Assembly (NCBI GenBank): GCA_038405435.1
Contig: JBBYHZ010000008.1
DNA length: 64,000 nucleotides
From: Dryocola clanedunensis_A
GTDB taxonomy: Bacteria; Pseudomonadota; Gammaproteobacteria; Enterobacterales; Enterobacteriaceae
Direction: 5' to 3' (one strand)
The notes below the pieces were generated by a model, which saw only the letters and a list, made by a program, of their open reading frames with translations, had not been told where the DNA came from and did no database searches. Every line of letters starts with the position of its first letter. Position 1 is the stretch's first letter. Below are positions 1 to 7,488 of this stretch, in pieces. The translations under genes and the position numbers were made by a program.

Positions 1-230
1 TGCGGCACGTCGATTGGCAGTTTACGGCTCACCAGCAGTGCGCCAGCCCCGCCGTTGACGGCATCCTGCGCGAAATCATGCGCGTCGAAACGTTCGCCTT
101 TCAGCGCCACAAACAGGCAACCCGGCGTCAGTTTGCGCGTATCGGTGGTGACATCAGTTATATCAGCATCTGCACCATGCAGCTGGCCAGGCAGGGTTTC
201 TGCCAGTTTGCTGAGCGCTACGCGGATCAT
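1..230 (-). CDS. murF: UDP-MurNAc-tripeptide--D-Ala-D-Ala ligase, N-terminal part
   Basis: MurF adds D-Ala-D-Ala to UDP-MurNAc-tripeptide in the cytoplasm, the last soluble step of peptidoglycan precursor synthesis. Only the first 76 codons are present because the gene runs off the left edge. The translation starts MIRVALSKLAETL and contains TTDTRKLTPGCLFVALKGER, the MurF substrate-binding domain hallmark. The ATG at 230 overlaps the murE stop TGA at 229-227 (ATGA), so the two are translationally coupled as in the usual dcw cluster. The identification is secure although the ATP-binding and C-terminal domains lie outside the window. Confidence 0.95.
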   Translation of the reverse strand, partial: MIRVALSKLAETLPGQLHGADADITDVTTDTRKLTPGCLFVALKGERFDAHDFAQDAVNGGAGALLVSRKLPIDVP

Positions 231-1714
231 GCTACAACTCCCAGCAGGCGAGCGGCGGTTACGCGGTCGGAATAGTCGAGACGACGATTGCCAACGATCT
301 GATAATCCTCATGGCCTTTACCCGCCACCAGCACCACATCATTCTCTTTGGCCTGCATGATGGCGTTGGTTACGGCTTCGGCACGGCCAGCAACCACATA
401 AGCGCGGCCTGCGTCGAGCATGCCAGCCAGAATATCGTTGACGATGGCTTTCGGTTCTTCGGTTCTTGGGTTGTCATCGGTGACCACAACCACATCGGCA
501 TACTGTTCAGCAATGGCACCCATCATTGGACGTTTGCCCTTGTCGCGGTCCCCGCCGCAGCCAAATACGCACCACAGTTTGCCCGTGCAGTGCAGACGAG
601 CGGCCTGGAGCGCTTTTTCAAGCGCGTCCGGCGTATGCGCGTAATCCACCACTACGGTTGTTTTACCCGGTGCGGTGAATACTTCCATACGCCCGCAAAC
701 GGGCTGTAACCGCTGGGCGGTTTTCATGAGATCTTCAAGCGGATAGCCCAGCGCCAGCAGCGTAGCCAGCGCCAGCAGCAGATTGCTGACGTTAAACGCG
801 CCCATCAGGCGGCTTTCAATTTCGCCATCGCCCCAGGAGGAGCTGAACTGGATAGTGGCACCGCCATCGTGATAATGCACATTGGTTGCTTTCAGCCAGC
901 GTCCACGGCAGCCGGGCTGCAGGTTATCTTCCATAGTCACTGCTACGGCATCCGGCAGACGAGCCAGCCACTTACGGCCCACTTCGTCATCAGCGTTGAT
1001 GATGGCCTGCCCGCTTTCGTGTTCGGAGAACAGCAGCCATTTAGCCGCTTCGTAGCCGGCCATATCGCCATGGTAGTCCAGGTGATCGCGGCTCAGGTTG
1101 GTGAACACGGAGGCCTGGAATTTCAGCGCCGCAACGCGATGCTGCACCAGACCGTGGGAGGAGACTTCCATCGCGGCAAAAGAAGCACCCTGCTCACGCA
1201 GGTTAGAGAGGATTTGCTGGACGTCCACGGCGGAGCCGGTGGTGTTCTCGGTCGGTATAACCTGACCTAACAGCCCGTTGCCCACCGTGCCCATGACGGC
1301 ACTGGTTTCGCCCAGCAGAGTGGCCCACTGCGCCAGCAGCTGCGTGGTAGTGGTTTTACCGTTAGTGCCGGTCACGCCAACCAGACGCAGAGCGGAGGAT
1401 GGCTCATGGTAAAAACGGCCTGCCAGGGCAGAGAGACGCTGATGCAGCTGGCTGAGGTAAATCACCGGCACGCCGTGCATCTCACGGATTTCGCCGTCCT
1501 GGGCAACGCCGTCTGCTTCAGCCACGACGGCAGCTACGCCCTGCGCAATCGCCTGCGGGATATACCGACGCCCGTCCGCCTGATGACCGACCACCGCCAC
1601 AAAAAGGTCGCCCGAAGCCGCCACGCGGCTGTCGAGTGTCATCTCTCGCAGTGCTCTCTCCGGGGCAACTGGCACCCATGGAGCGAGAAGGTCGCGCAAA
1701 TTACGATCTGCCAC
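227..1714 (-). CDS. murE: UDP-MurNAc-L-Ala-D-Glu--meso-DAP ligase
   Basis: MurE ligates meso-diaminopimelate to UDP-MurNAc-L-Ala-D-Glu using ATP. The 495-residue product has the same length as the E. coli enzyme. The Mur-ligase P-loop GTNGKT lies at residues 116-121 and the C-terminal DDNPRTEEP motif contains the DNPR signature of meso-DAP (not lysine) enzymes, consistent with a Gram-negative wall. The start is GTG at 1714, 14 bases inside ftsI, the arrangement normal for enterobacteria. It is a middle gene of the mraZ-to-murF transcript. Nothing unusual was seen. Confidence 0.98.
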   Translation of the reverse strand: MADRNLRDLLAPWVPVAPERALREMTLDSRVAASGDLFVAVVGHQADGRRYIPQAIAQGVAAVVAEADGVAQDGEIREMHGVPVIYLSQLHQRLSALAGRFYHEPSSALRLVGVTGTNGKTTTTQLLAQWATLLGETSAVMGTVGNGLLGQVIPTENTTGSAVDVQQILSNLREQGASFAAMEVSSHGLVQHRVAALKFQASVFTNLSRDHLDYHGDMAGYEAAKWLLFSEHESGQAIINADDEVGRKWLARLPDAVAVTMEDNLQPGCRGRWLKATNVHYHDGGATIQFSSSWGDGEIESRLMGAFNVSNLLLALATLLALGYPLEDLMKTAQRLQPVCGRMEVFTAPGKTTVVVDYAHTPDALEKALQAARLHCTGKLWCVFGCGGDRDKGKRPMMGAIAEQYADVVVVTDDNPRTEEPKAIVNDILAGMLDAGRAYVVAGRAEAVTNAIMQAKENDVVLVAGKGHEDYQIVGNRRLDYSDRVTAARLLGVVA

Positions 1715-3467
1715 CTGATCCCTCTTTCTGATTAATTACAAATTCACTTTTTTCACCGGTTGCCAGCGCGTCCGGCTCGATGTTCATGGTGCGTAATACG
1801 CCGCCCATGATGGCACCGAATACCGGTGCGGATACGGCACCACCGTAGTATTTACCCGCCTGCGGATCGTTGATGACCACCACCAGCGCAAAGCGTGGGT
1901 TGCTGGCCGGCGCGACGCCCGCGGTGTAGGCGATGTATTTGTTGATGTATTTCCCGTCCGGGCCAACCTTCTTCGCCGTACCGGTTTTAATCGCGATACG
2001 GTAGCCCTTAATGGCTGCTTTTACGCCGCCACCACCCGGCAGGGCCACGCTTTCCATCATGTGGACAACGGTGCGGACGGTGGACTCCGGGAAGATACGT
2101 TCGCCGGGCACCGGCGGATCAACTTTGGTTATCGACAGCGGGCGGTAAACCCCGTAGCTGCCAATCGTTGCGTAGACTCGCGCTAACTGTAACGGCGTTA
2201 CCATTAGCCCGTAGCCGAAAGAGAAGGTGGCCCTCTCTATGTCAGACCACCGTTGTTTTTGAGGATATAAGCCACTGCGTTCCCCGACCAACCCCAAATT
2301 GGTCGTTTTTCCCAGTCCAAAACGTGAGTAAGTATCTACTAACGCTGAGGAGGGCATCGCTAACGCCAGTTTGGAAACCCCGACGTTACTCGACTTCTGT
2401 AGCACCCCGGTGAGGGTCAATTCGCTGTAGCGCGCCACATCTTTAATCTCATGACCATTGATGCGGTACGGTACGGTGTTCAGCACAGAGTTTTCCTGCA
2501 CGACGCCGCGCTGGAGCGCGGTCATCACCACCATCGGTTTCACGGTTGAGCCTGGCTCAAACACGTCGGTGATGGTGCGGTTACGCATGATGTCTTTCGG
2601 CGTGCCGCTCAGGTTGTTCGGGTTGTAGGACGGGCTGTTCGCCATCGCCAGTACTTCGCCGGTATTCACATCCACCAGCACGGCGCTGCCCGACTCGGCC
2701 TTGTTGAACGCCACGGCGTTGTTGAGCTCGCGGTAAACCAGCGCCTGCAGGCGCTCATCAATGCTTAAAGCCAGGTTATGGGCTGCCTGGCTGTCGGTAG
2801 AGGAAATGTCTTCGATAACGCGGCCGTAGCGGTCTTTACGCACGACGCGCTCGCCGGGCTGGCCGGTAAGCCATTTATCGAAGCTTTTTTCAACGCCCTC
2901 AATGCCCTGACTGTCGACGTTGGTAAAACCGATGAGGTGAGCAGTGACTTCGCCAGAAGGATAATAACGGCGGGACTCTTCGCGCAGGTGAATCCCCGGC
3001 AGCTTCAGTTTTTTGATGTAGTCGCCGATGTCCGGGTTAACCTGACGGGCCAGGTAGATAAAGCGCCCTTTCGGGTTGCTGTTAACGCGGGAGGCAAGCT
3101 GGTCAAGCGGGATTTTCAGCGCGTCGGCCAGCGCCTTCCAGCGGTTATCGAGAGTGATACCCCCGGCGTCGTGCAGCTCTTTAGGATCCGCCCAAATTGC
3201 TTTTACCGGTACGCTGACCGCTAACGGACGCCCGGCACGATCGCTGATCATGCCGCGTGAGGTTGAGACTTCCTGAACGCGCAGGGAGCGCATATCGCCC
3301 TGGCGCACCAGCATGTCAGGCGCGATGATCTGCAGCCAGGCAACGCGGCCTAACAGGAACGCCAGCGCTAACAGGATGCAACCGCAAAGCAACGCAAAAC
3401 GCCAACCGATAAAGTTGGCCTGCTCTTCCTGGCGTTTTGGTTTAAGCTTTTTTGCCGCTGCTCTCAT
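1701..3467 (-). CDS. ftsI: peptidoglycan D,D-transpeptidase FtsI (PBP3)
   Basis: FtsI is the divisome transpeptidase that cross-links septal peptidoglycan, anchored in the inner membrane by one N-terminal helix (about residues 20-45, WRFALLCGCILLALAFLLG). The 588-residue length equals E. coli PBP3. The active-site tetrad STVK is at 307-310, followed by the SSN and KTGT motifs of penicillin-binding proteins, all intact. It lies between ftsL and murE, overlapping murE. Between about 2165 and 2400 the codon use changes abruptly to rare codons (TTA, CTA, ATA, AGG, GGA, CGA) while the protein stays normal; see the separate entry on a possible intragenic RNA. Confidence 0.98.
   Translation of the reverse strand: MRAAAKKLKPKRQEEQANFIGWRFALLCGCILLALAFLLGRVAWLQIIAPDMLVRQGDMRSLRVQEVSTSRGMISDRAGRPLAVSVPVKAIWADPKELHDAGGITLDNRWKALADALKIPLDQLASRVNSNPKGRFIYLARQVNPDIGDYIKKLKLPGIHLREESRRYYPSGEVTAHLIGFTNVDSQGIEGVEKSFDKWLTGQPGERVVRKDRYGRVIEDISSTDSQAAHNLALSIDERLQALVYRELNNAVAFNKAESGSAVLVDVNTGEVLAMANSPSYNPNNLSGTPKDIMRNRTITDVFEPGSTVKPMVVMTALQRGVVQENSVLNTVPYRINGHEIKDVARYSELTLTGVLQKSSNVGVSKLALAMPSSALVDTYSRFGLGKTTNLGLVGERSGLYPQKQRWSDIERATFSFGYGLMVTPLQLARVYATIGSYGVYRPLSITKVDPPVPGERIFPESTVRTVVHMMESVALPGGGGVKAAIKGYRIAIKTGTAKKVGPDGKYINKYIAYTAGVAPASNPRFALVVVINDPQAGKYYGGAVSAPVFGAIMGGVLRTMNIEPDALATGEKSEFVINQKEGSGGRS
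2225..2400 (-). ncRNA. possible FtsO-type small RNA inside ftsI (approximate limits)
   Basis: This part of ftsI is written in codons rare elsewhere in the gene cluster and contains a stem-loop at 2286-2304 (GACCAA and TTGGTC around a 7-base loop). From memory the nucleotide sequence is almost the same as in E. coli ftsI, far closer than the flanking parts of the gene. E. coli has an intragenic small RNA in ftsI, FtsO, that acts as a sponge for RybB. Constraint at the RNA level would explain the codon shift. The exact ends cannot be read from the sequence and the equivalence to FtsO is inferred. Confidence 0.4.
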
Positions 3468-3482
3468 CTGTCGCGCTAATCC

Positions 3483-3845
3483 TTATTGCTGAACTACGAT
3501 GTTTTCCTGCGAAGGATCGACATGCTGCAGCTGCAGCTTTTCCGTCGCGATCCGTTCTACCCGGCTGTGATCGCCGAGCGCGTTTTCTTCCAGAATCAGG
3601 TTGCGCCACTCAATATCCAGCGCGTCACGCTCCACCACCATTTGTTCACGCTGAGCGGTGAGCAGACGGGTGTGGTGCGCGGTTGTTACCACGGAAATCG
3701 CGGTAAAAATAATGGCGATGAACAGGCAGAGTGGCAGTTTGCCGTGGCGGAACAGGTCGCCGCCAATTACCGTTGGCAGCGCGTGACGCTCGTTGCTGCC
3801 AAGCTGGGTCACCTTCCCCAGGGCTTCTGACACTCTGTTGATCAT
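3483..3845 (-). CDS. ftsL: cell division protein FtsL
   Basis: FtsL is a small bitopic divisome protein that forms the FtsQLB complex and activates FtsWI. The 120 residues comprise a short cytoplasmic tail, one transmembrane helix (about residues 36-55, KLPLCLFIAIIFTAISVV) and a periplasmic coiled coil rich in heptad leucines (TAQREQMVVERDALDIEWRN region). Length and the conserved HVDPSQENIVVQ tail match E. coli FtsL (121 residues). Its ATG overlaps the rsmH stop (ATGA at 3845-3842), and ftsI follows after a 15-base gap. Confidence 0.97.
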   Translation of the reverse strand: MINRVSEALGKVTQLGSNERHALPTVIGGDLFRHGKLPLCLFIAIIFTAISVVTTAHHTRLLTAQREQMVVERDALDIEWRNLILEENALGDHSRVERIATEKLQLQHVDPSQENIVVQQ

Positions 3846-4783
3846 GCGGTAGTCCTCTCAGCGATACGCAGCACCGAACTACGGGCGCGTACGTTTTCCG
3901 CCACTTCCGCTTCACCCGGCATCATCTTGCCGAGGGATTTCAGATAGCGGCCGCCAAGTTTGTTCAGCTGTGCTTCCGTCATCGGTAAACCAGCCGGTAC
4001 CTGTGGACCACGGCTGTTCTCACGCATAAAGCGTTTAACGATGCGGTCTTCAAGCGAGTGGAAGCTGATGATCGACAGACGGCCGCCCGGAGACAGGGCT
4101 TCGATGGAGCCTTTCAGCGCCTTTTCGATTTCTTCAAGCTCGCTGTTAATCCAGATGCGGATCGCCTGGAACGTGCGCGTCGCCGGGTGTTTAAATTTAT
4201 CTTTGACCGGCATGGCAGCCGCCACAACCGCTGCCAGCTCTTTGGTTCGCGTCATTGGCTCTTCGCGATTGCGTTCGATGATGGCGCGTGCAATGCGTTT
4301 ACCGAACTTCTCTTCGCCGAAGGTTTTAATCACCCAGGCGATGTCGGCTTCGTCAGCGGTCAACAACCACTGCGCAGCGGACTGGCCACGGGTGGGGTCC
4401 ATACGCATATCCAGCGGGCCGTCGCGCATAAACGAAAAGCCGCGCTCTGCGTCATCAAGCTGCGGGGAGGAAACGCCAAGGTCGAGAAGAATACCGTCGA
4501 TTTTACCGGTAAGCCCGCGCTCGCTAACGTACTGCGCAAGCTCGGAGAAAGGGCCGTGAATGATGGAGAAACGAGGGTCATCAATGGCTTCGGCGGCGGC
4601 AATGGCCTGCGGATCGCGGTCGATAGCCAGCAGGCGTCCTTCTGCTCCCAGCTGGGAGAGAATCAGTCGTGAGTGGCCACCGCGACCAAACGTGCCATCA
4701 ATGTAGATGCCATCGTGACGAATATTAAGGCCGTTGACGGCCTCATCAAGCAGCACCGTAGTATGTTTAAAATTTTCCATCAT
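3842..4783 (-). CDS. rsmH: 16S rRNA m4C1402 methyltransferase
   Basis: RsmH (MraW) methylates N4 of C1402 in 16S rRNA, using S-adenosylmethionine. The protein has 313 residues, the same as E. coli. The SAM-binding glycine motif GTFGRGGHS is at residues 30-38 and the family signature FSFMRDGPLDMRMDPTRGQS is intact. Two ATG codons stand in tandem at the start (4783 and 4780); the first was kept because it gives the E. coli N-terminus MMEN. It sits directly after mraZ (2-base gap) and overlaps ftsL, as expected for the division cluster. Confidence 0.98.
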   Translation of the reverse strand: MMENFKHTTVLLDEAVNGLNIRHDGIYIDGTFGRGGHSRLILSQLGAEGRLLAIDRDPQAIAAAEAIDDPRFSIIHGPFSELAQYVSERGLTGKIDGILLDLGVSSPQLDDAERGFSFMRDGPLDMRMDPTRGQSAAQWLLTADEADIAWVIKTFGEEKFGKRIARAIIERNREEPMTRTKELAAVVAAAMPVKDKFKHPATRTFQAIRIWINSELEEIEKALKGSIEALSPGGRLSIISFHSLEDRIVKRFMRENSRGPQVPAGLPMTEAQLNKLGGRYLKSLGKMMPGEAEVAENVRARSSVLRIAERTTA

Positions 4784-4786
4784 TAC

Positions 4787-5245
4787 TTATAGTGACAAGT
4801 CCTGCAGACGGTCCGACAGCTCTGTCGTCGTGGCCTGCTCAGCGTCGATGTCTTCCTTAACTTGTAGATGCCAGGTCGCTTCATCCCACAGTTCAAACTT
4901 ATTGAACTGCCCGACCAGCATGACTTCTTTGGTCAGCCCGGCGTGCTGGCGTAAAACAGGCGCCAACAGTAATCGCCCGGCACTATCCATCTGACATTCA
5001 CTGGCATGCCCCAGTAACAGACGCTGAACGCGGCGCTCTGCGGGGTTCATGCTCGACAAACGGGCTAGCTTTTGTTCAATAATTTCCCACTCGGGGAGGG
5101 TGTAGAGCAGCAGGCAGGGGTGATGGATGTCGATGGTGCAAACCATCTGACCTTCTGAGGTTTCGATCAGCTTTTCCCGATAACGGGTAGGTACGGCGAG
5201 CCGCCCCTTGCTGTCGAGATTGACTAATGTTGCCCCACGGAACAT
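4787..5245 (-). CDS. mraZ: transcriptional regulator MraZ
   Basis: MraZ is a dodecameric DNA-binding protein that represses its own division and cell wall operon. The 152 residues contain two AbrB-like domains, each with the DxxxR signature: D11-SKG-R15 and D87-SAG-R91. It is the first gene of the cluster and is preceded by its own binding boxes (5274-5298) and a promoter. The start ATG at 5245 gives the usual N-terminus MFRGATLVNLDSKGRL. Confidence 0.98.
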   Translation of the reverse strand: MFRGATLVNLDSKGRLAVPTRYREKLIETSEGQMVCTIDIHHPCLLLYTLPEWEIIEQKLARLSSMNPAERRVQRLLLGHASECQMDSAGRLLLAPVLRQHAGLTKEVMLVGQFNKFELWDEATWHLQVKEDIDAEQATTTELSDRLQDLSL

Positions 5246-5273
5246 GCCAGCCTCACCCTATGTTGACCCTTTC

Positions 5274-5298
5274 CACCACTTTACCCCACAAATTCCCA
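5274..5298 (-). promoter_or_regulatory. MraZ operator (three TGGGN boxes)
   Basis: Read on the minus strand, 5298-5274 contains TGGGA, TGGGG and TGGTG, each separated by exactly five bases. MraZ is known to bind direct repeats of TGGGN with 5-nt spacers just upstream of mraZ. The boxes lie downstream of the -10 element of the promoter below, so binding would block transcription of the whole cluster. The third box is degenerate (TGGTG). Confidence 0.88.
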
Positions 5299-5306
5299 CC
5301 CAAAGG

Positions 5307-5336
5307 AGTTTACGGAGCGGAGGAAAACCTTGTCAA
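5307..5336 (-). promoter_or_regulatory. sigma-70 promoter of the mra/division cluster
   Basis: On the minus strand a perfect -35 TTGACA (5336-5331) is followed after 18 bases by TAAACT (5312-5307). Its position immediately upstream of the MraZ boxes matches the E. coli Pmra promoter. Inferred from sequence and position. Confidence 0.75.
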
Positions 5337-5778
5337 GCAAGCCTCGCCGCTGCGGGAAATAAATTTCCTCACCTAAGCGATTGAAAAATGGCTGGCGTGA
5401 AAAGCATTGGATCAGCGAGGCACAAATTAACGTTATGAATATTTGAAAGAAAAGAGACGAATAAACACGTTGTTCGTTAAATAGACTGAAAACCCGATAA
5501 CAAAAACACCAGGTACTCAGCTTGCGACGCGGTCGGCATTTTAAGGCATTTCCCCGCAGGATAACAGCGGCAGATACGGGCGGAAGGCAGTGCAGCAGCG
5601 GGTTTAAGACGAGTTAAGAATTTATTGTTTATTTATCCGGCACTTTTTTACGGCTGGTATGTAACAAAACAATACAGAACGGCTAATTATTACTTTTTGG
5701 CGTGACTTTCTTTACATTAATGCCGACAAAATTAATTACCTGAAATATTAGGGGAAATTACAGGAGAAAAATCTTAAT
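5337..5778. other. non-coding spacer between cra and the mraZ promoter
   Basis: This 440-base AT-leaning stretch has no open frame of note and no RNA gene that could be recognised. The equivalent E. coli spacer between cra and mraZ is also about 600 bases long and without a gene. Nothing further is seen in it. Confidence 0.6.
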
Positions 5779-5804
5779 TAAAAAGGCAGCGAAAACTGCC
5801 TTCA
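5779..5804 (-). terminator. cra intrinsic terminator
   Basis: Just past the cra stop, the minus strand reads AAGGCAG, a TTTTCG loop, CTGCCTT and then TTTAATT. The 7-bp stem (5802-5796 with 5789-5783) followed by a short T-rich run fits a Rho-independent terminator for cra. Confidence 0.7.
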
Positions 5805-5815
5805 ACTTATTCGCC

Positions 5816-6820
5816 TCAGTGACGGCTTAGACTGCCACGACGATACAAATTACGACGAATGCGCGTCAGCCCGGCCTTCGGCTTGCGCGGCTCGTCCAGG
5901 CTGGCAAGCACCAGCTCCAGCACGCGTTCCGCAACGTCCCGATGACGCTGAGCAACAGCCAGCACCGGACACTGCAGGAAATCCAGCAGTTCATGATCGC
6001 CAAAGGTGGCTATAGCAAGCTCAGACGGCAGGCGACCTTCACGGCGTAGCGTCACATCCATTACACCCTGCAGCAGAGCAAACGAAGTGGTGAACAGCGC
6101 CTGCGGCATCGGATGCGTCTCCAGCCATTTTTCAAACAGCTGGGCTGCGGCTTCACGCTCGTAGCTATTGGCGTACAGGAAATGAACTTCGCGGGGATCA
6201 TCCTTCCAAGCCGTACGGAAGCCCTGCTCGCGCAGGTAGCTTACGGATAGCTCCGGCAGCGCACCCAGATAGAGTACGGTGTCGGCCGGAAATTTGCGTA
6301 GCTCTTCGGCCAGCATTTCCGCATCGTCCTGGTCCGCGCCTACCACGCTCGTGAAGTGTTCACGATCCAGCGCGCGGTCCAGCGCGATGATAGGGAAAGG
6401 ATCGTTAGCCCAGCGCTGGTAAAAAGGATGCTCCGGGGGCAACGAGGTTGAAACGATGATGGCATCTACCTGGCGCTGCAGAAGATGTTCGATGCAGCGC
6501 ATCTCGTTATCTGGCTGATCCTCAGAACAGGCGATCAGCAGCTGGTAGCCGCGCTGACGCGCCTGCCGCTCCAGATAATTGGCGATTCGGGTATAACTGG
6601 TGTTTTCCAGATCCGGGATAACGAGGCCTATAGAGCGCGTGCGCCCAGCCCGCAGACCCGCCGCCACCGCGTTAGGGTGGTAGTTATGTTCGCGTACAAC
6701 CGCCATGACTTTCTCAACGGTCTTGTCACTGACACGATACTGCTTTGCTTTACCGTTGATGACGTAGCTCGCCGTGGTGCGCGAAACTCCAGCCAGGCGC
6801 GCGATTTCATCCAATTTCAC
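5816..6820 (-). CDS. cra: catabolite repressor/activator Cra (FruR)
   Basis: Cra is the LacI-family regulator that senses fructose-1-phosphate and fructose-1,6-bisphosphate and switches between glycolysis and gluconeogenesis. The product has 334 residues like E. coli Cra, with an N-terminal LacI helix-turn-helix (KLDEIARLAGVSRTTASYVI) and a periplasmic-binding-protein-like sensor domain. The start is a GTG at 6820, preceded by AAGGGG, which gives the same N-terminus as E. coli. It stands alone between ilvIH and mraZ, with its own terminator. Confidence 0.98.
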   Translation of the reverse strand: MKLDEIARLAGVSRTTASYVINGKAKQYRVSDKTVEKVMAVVREHNYHPNAVAAGLRAGRTRSIGLVIPDLENTSYTRIANYLERQARQRGYQLLIACSEDQPDNEMRCIEHLLQRQVDAIIVSTSLPPEHPFYQRWANDPFPIIALDRALDREHFTSVVGADQDDAEMLAEELRKFPADTVLYLGALPELSVSYLREQGFRTAWKDDPREVHFLYANSYEREAAAQLFEKWLETHPMPQALFTTSFALLQGVMDVTLRREGRLPSELAIATFGDHELLDFLQCPVLAVAQRHRDVAERVLELVLASLDEPRKPKAGLTRIRRNLYRRGSLSRH

Positions 6821-6942
6821 AGAAGCCCCTTAATCATTAAGTTATCCATAACCATACCCTGGTCATGGTTACAACGTTGACATCTAAGCGCAGAATATTA
6901 ACTCCAGCAACTGCTTTTGCGGGCAGTTGTTGAATGGATTCC

Positions 6943-6971
6943 AAAAAAAAGCCCGGTAGTGAATACCGGGC
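6943..6971 (-). terminator. ilvIH intrinsic terminator
   Basis: On the minus strand GCCCGGTA (6971-6964), a loop, TACCGGGC (6958-6951) and eight Ts form a strong Rho-independent terminator 24 bases after the ilvH stop. Confidence 0.9.
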
Positions 6972-6995
6972 GTGTGAATCAGATCACATTTATAG

Positions 6996-7487
6996 CTAGC
7001 GCATGATCCTGTCGCCGCGGGATACGCCCACGATGCCGGAACGCGCCACCTCAACAATTTTCGCTACTTCACGGATTGTATTGAGGAATGCATCGAGCTT
7101 ATCGCTGGTGCCCGCCAGCTGAACCGTATAAAGCGTTGGCGTCACGTCGATGATCTGCCCGCGGAAGATTTCTGCGCTGCGTTTCACCTCTTCACGCCCG
7201 TAGCCGCTGGCCTGGACCTTAACGAGCATGATCTCACGCTCGACGTGGGCCCCCTGCCCCAGCTCGCTGACGCGCAGCACGTCCACCAGCTTGTGCAGCT
7301 GCTTCTCGATTTGCTCCAGCACTTTTTCATCGCCGACGGTCTGGATCGTCATGCGCGACAAGGTTGGGTCGTCGGTAGGCGCGACGGTCAGGCTTTCAAT
7401 GTTATAGCCACGCTGGGAGAACAGGCCGATCACGCGCGACAGCGCCCCGGATTCGTTTTCCAGTAAGACAGACAGTATCCGGCGCAT
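6996..7487 (-). CDS. ilvH: acetolactate synthase III regulatory subunit
   Basis: IlvH is the small subunit of acetohydroxyacid synthase III; it activates IlvI and confers valine feedback inhibition in branched-chain amino acid synthesis. It has 163 residues, as in E. coli, with an N-terminal ACT domain (RRILSVLLENESGALSRVIG, the valine site) and a C-terminal ACT-like domain. It follows ilvI after a single base, which points to translational coupling, and is closed by a terminator. Confidence 0.98.
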   Translation of the reverse strand: MRRILSVLLENESGALSRVIGLFSQRGYNIESLTVAPTDDPTLSRMTIQTVGDEKVLEQIEKQLHKLVDVLRVSELGQGAHVEREIMLVKVQASGYGREEVKRSAEIFRGQIIDVTPTLYTVQLAGTSDKLDAFLNTIREVAKIVEVARSGIVGVSRGDRIMR

Positions 7488-7488
7488 A

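Noticed and set aside
2168..2413. An 81-codon plus-strand frame inside ftsI
   Set aside because: It arises from the rare-codon segment of ftsI read backwards; no protein evidence.
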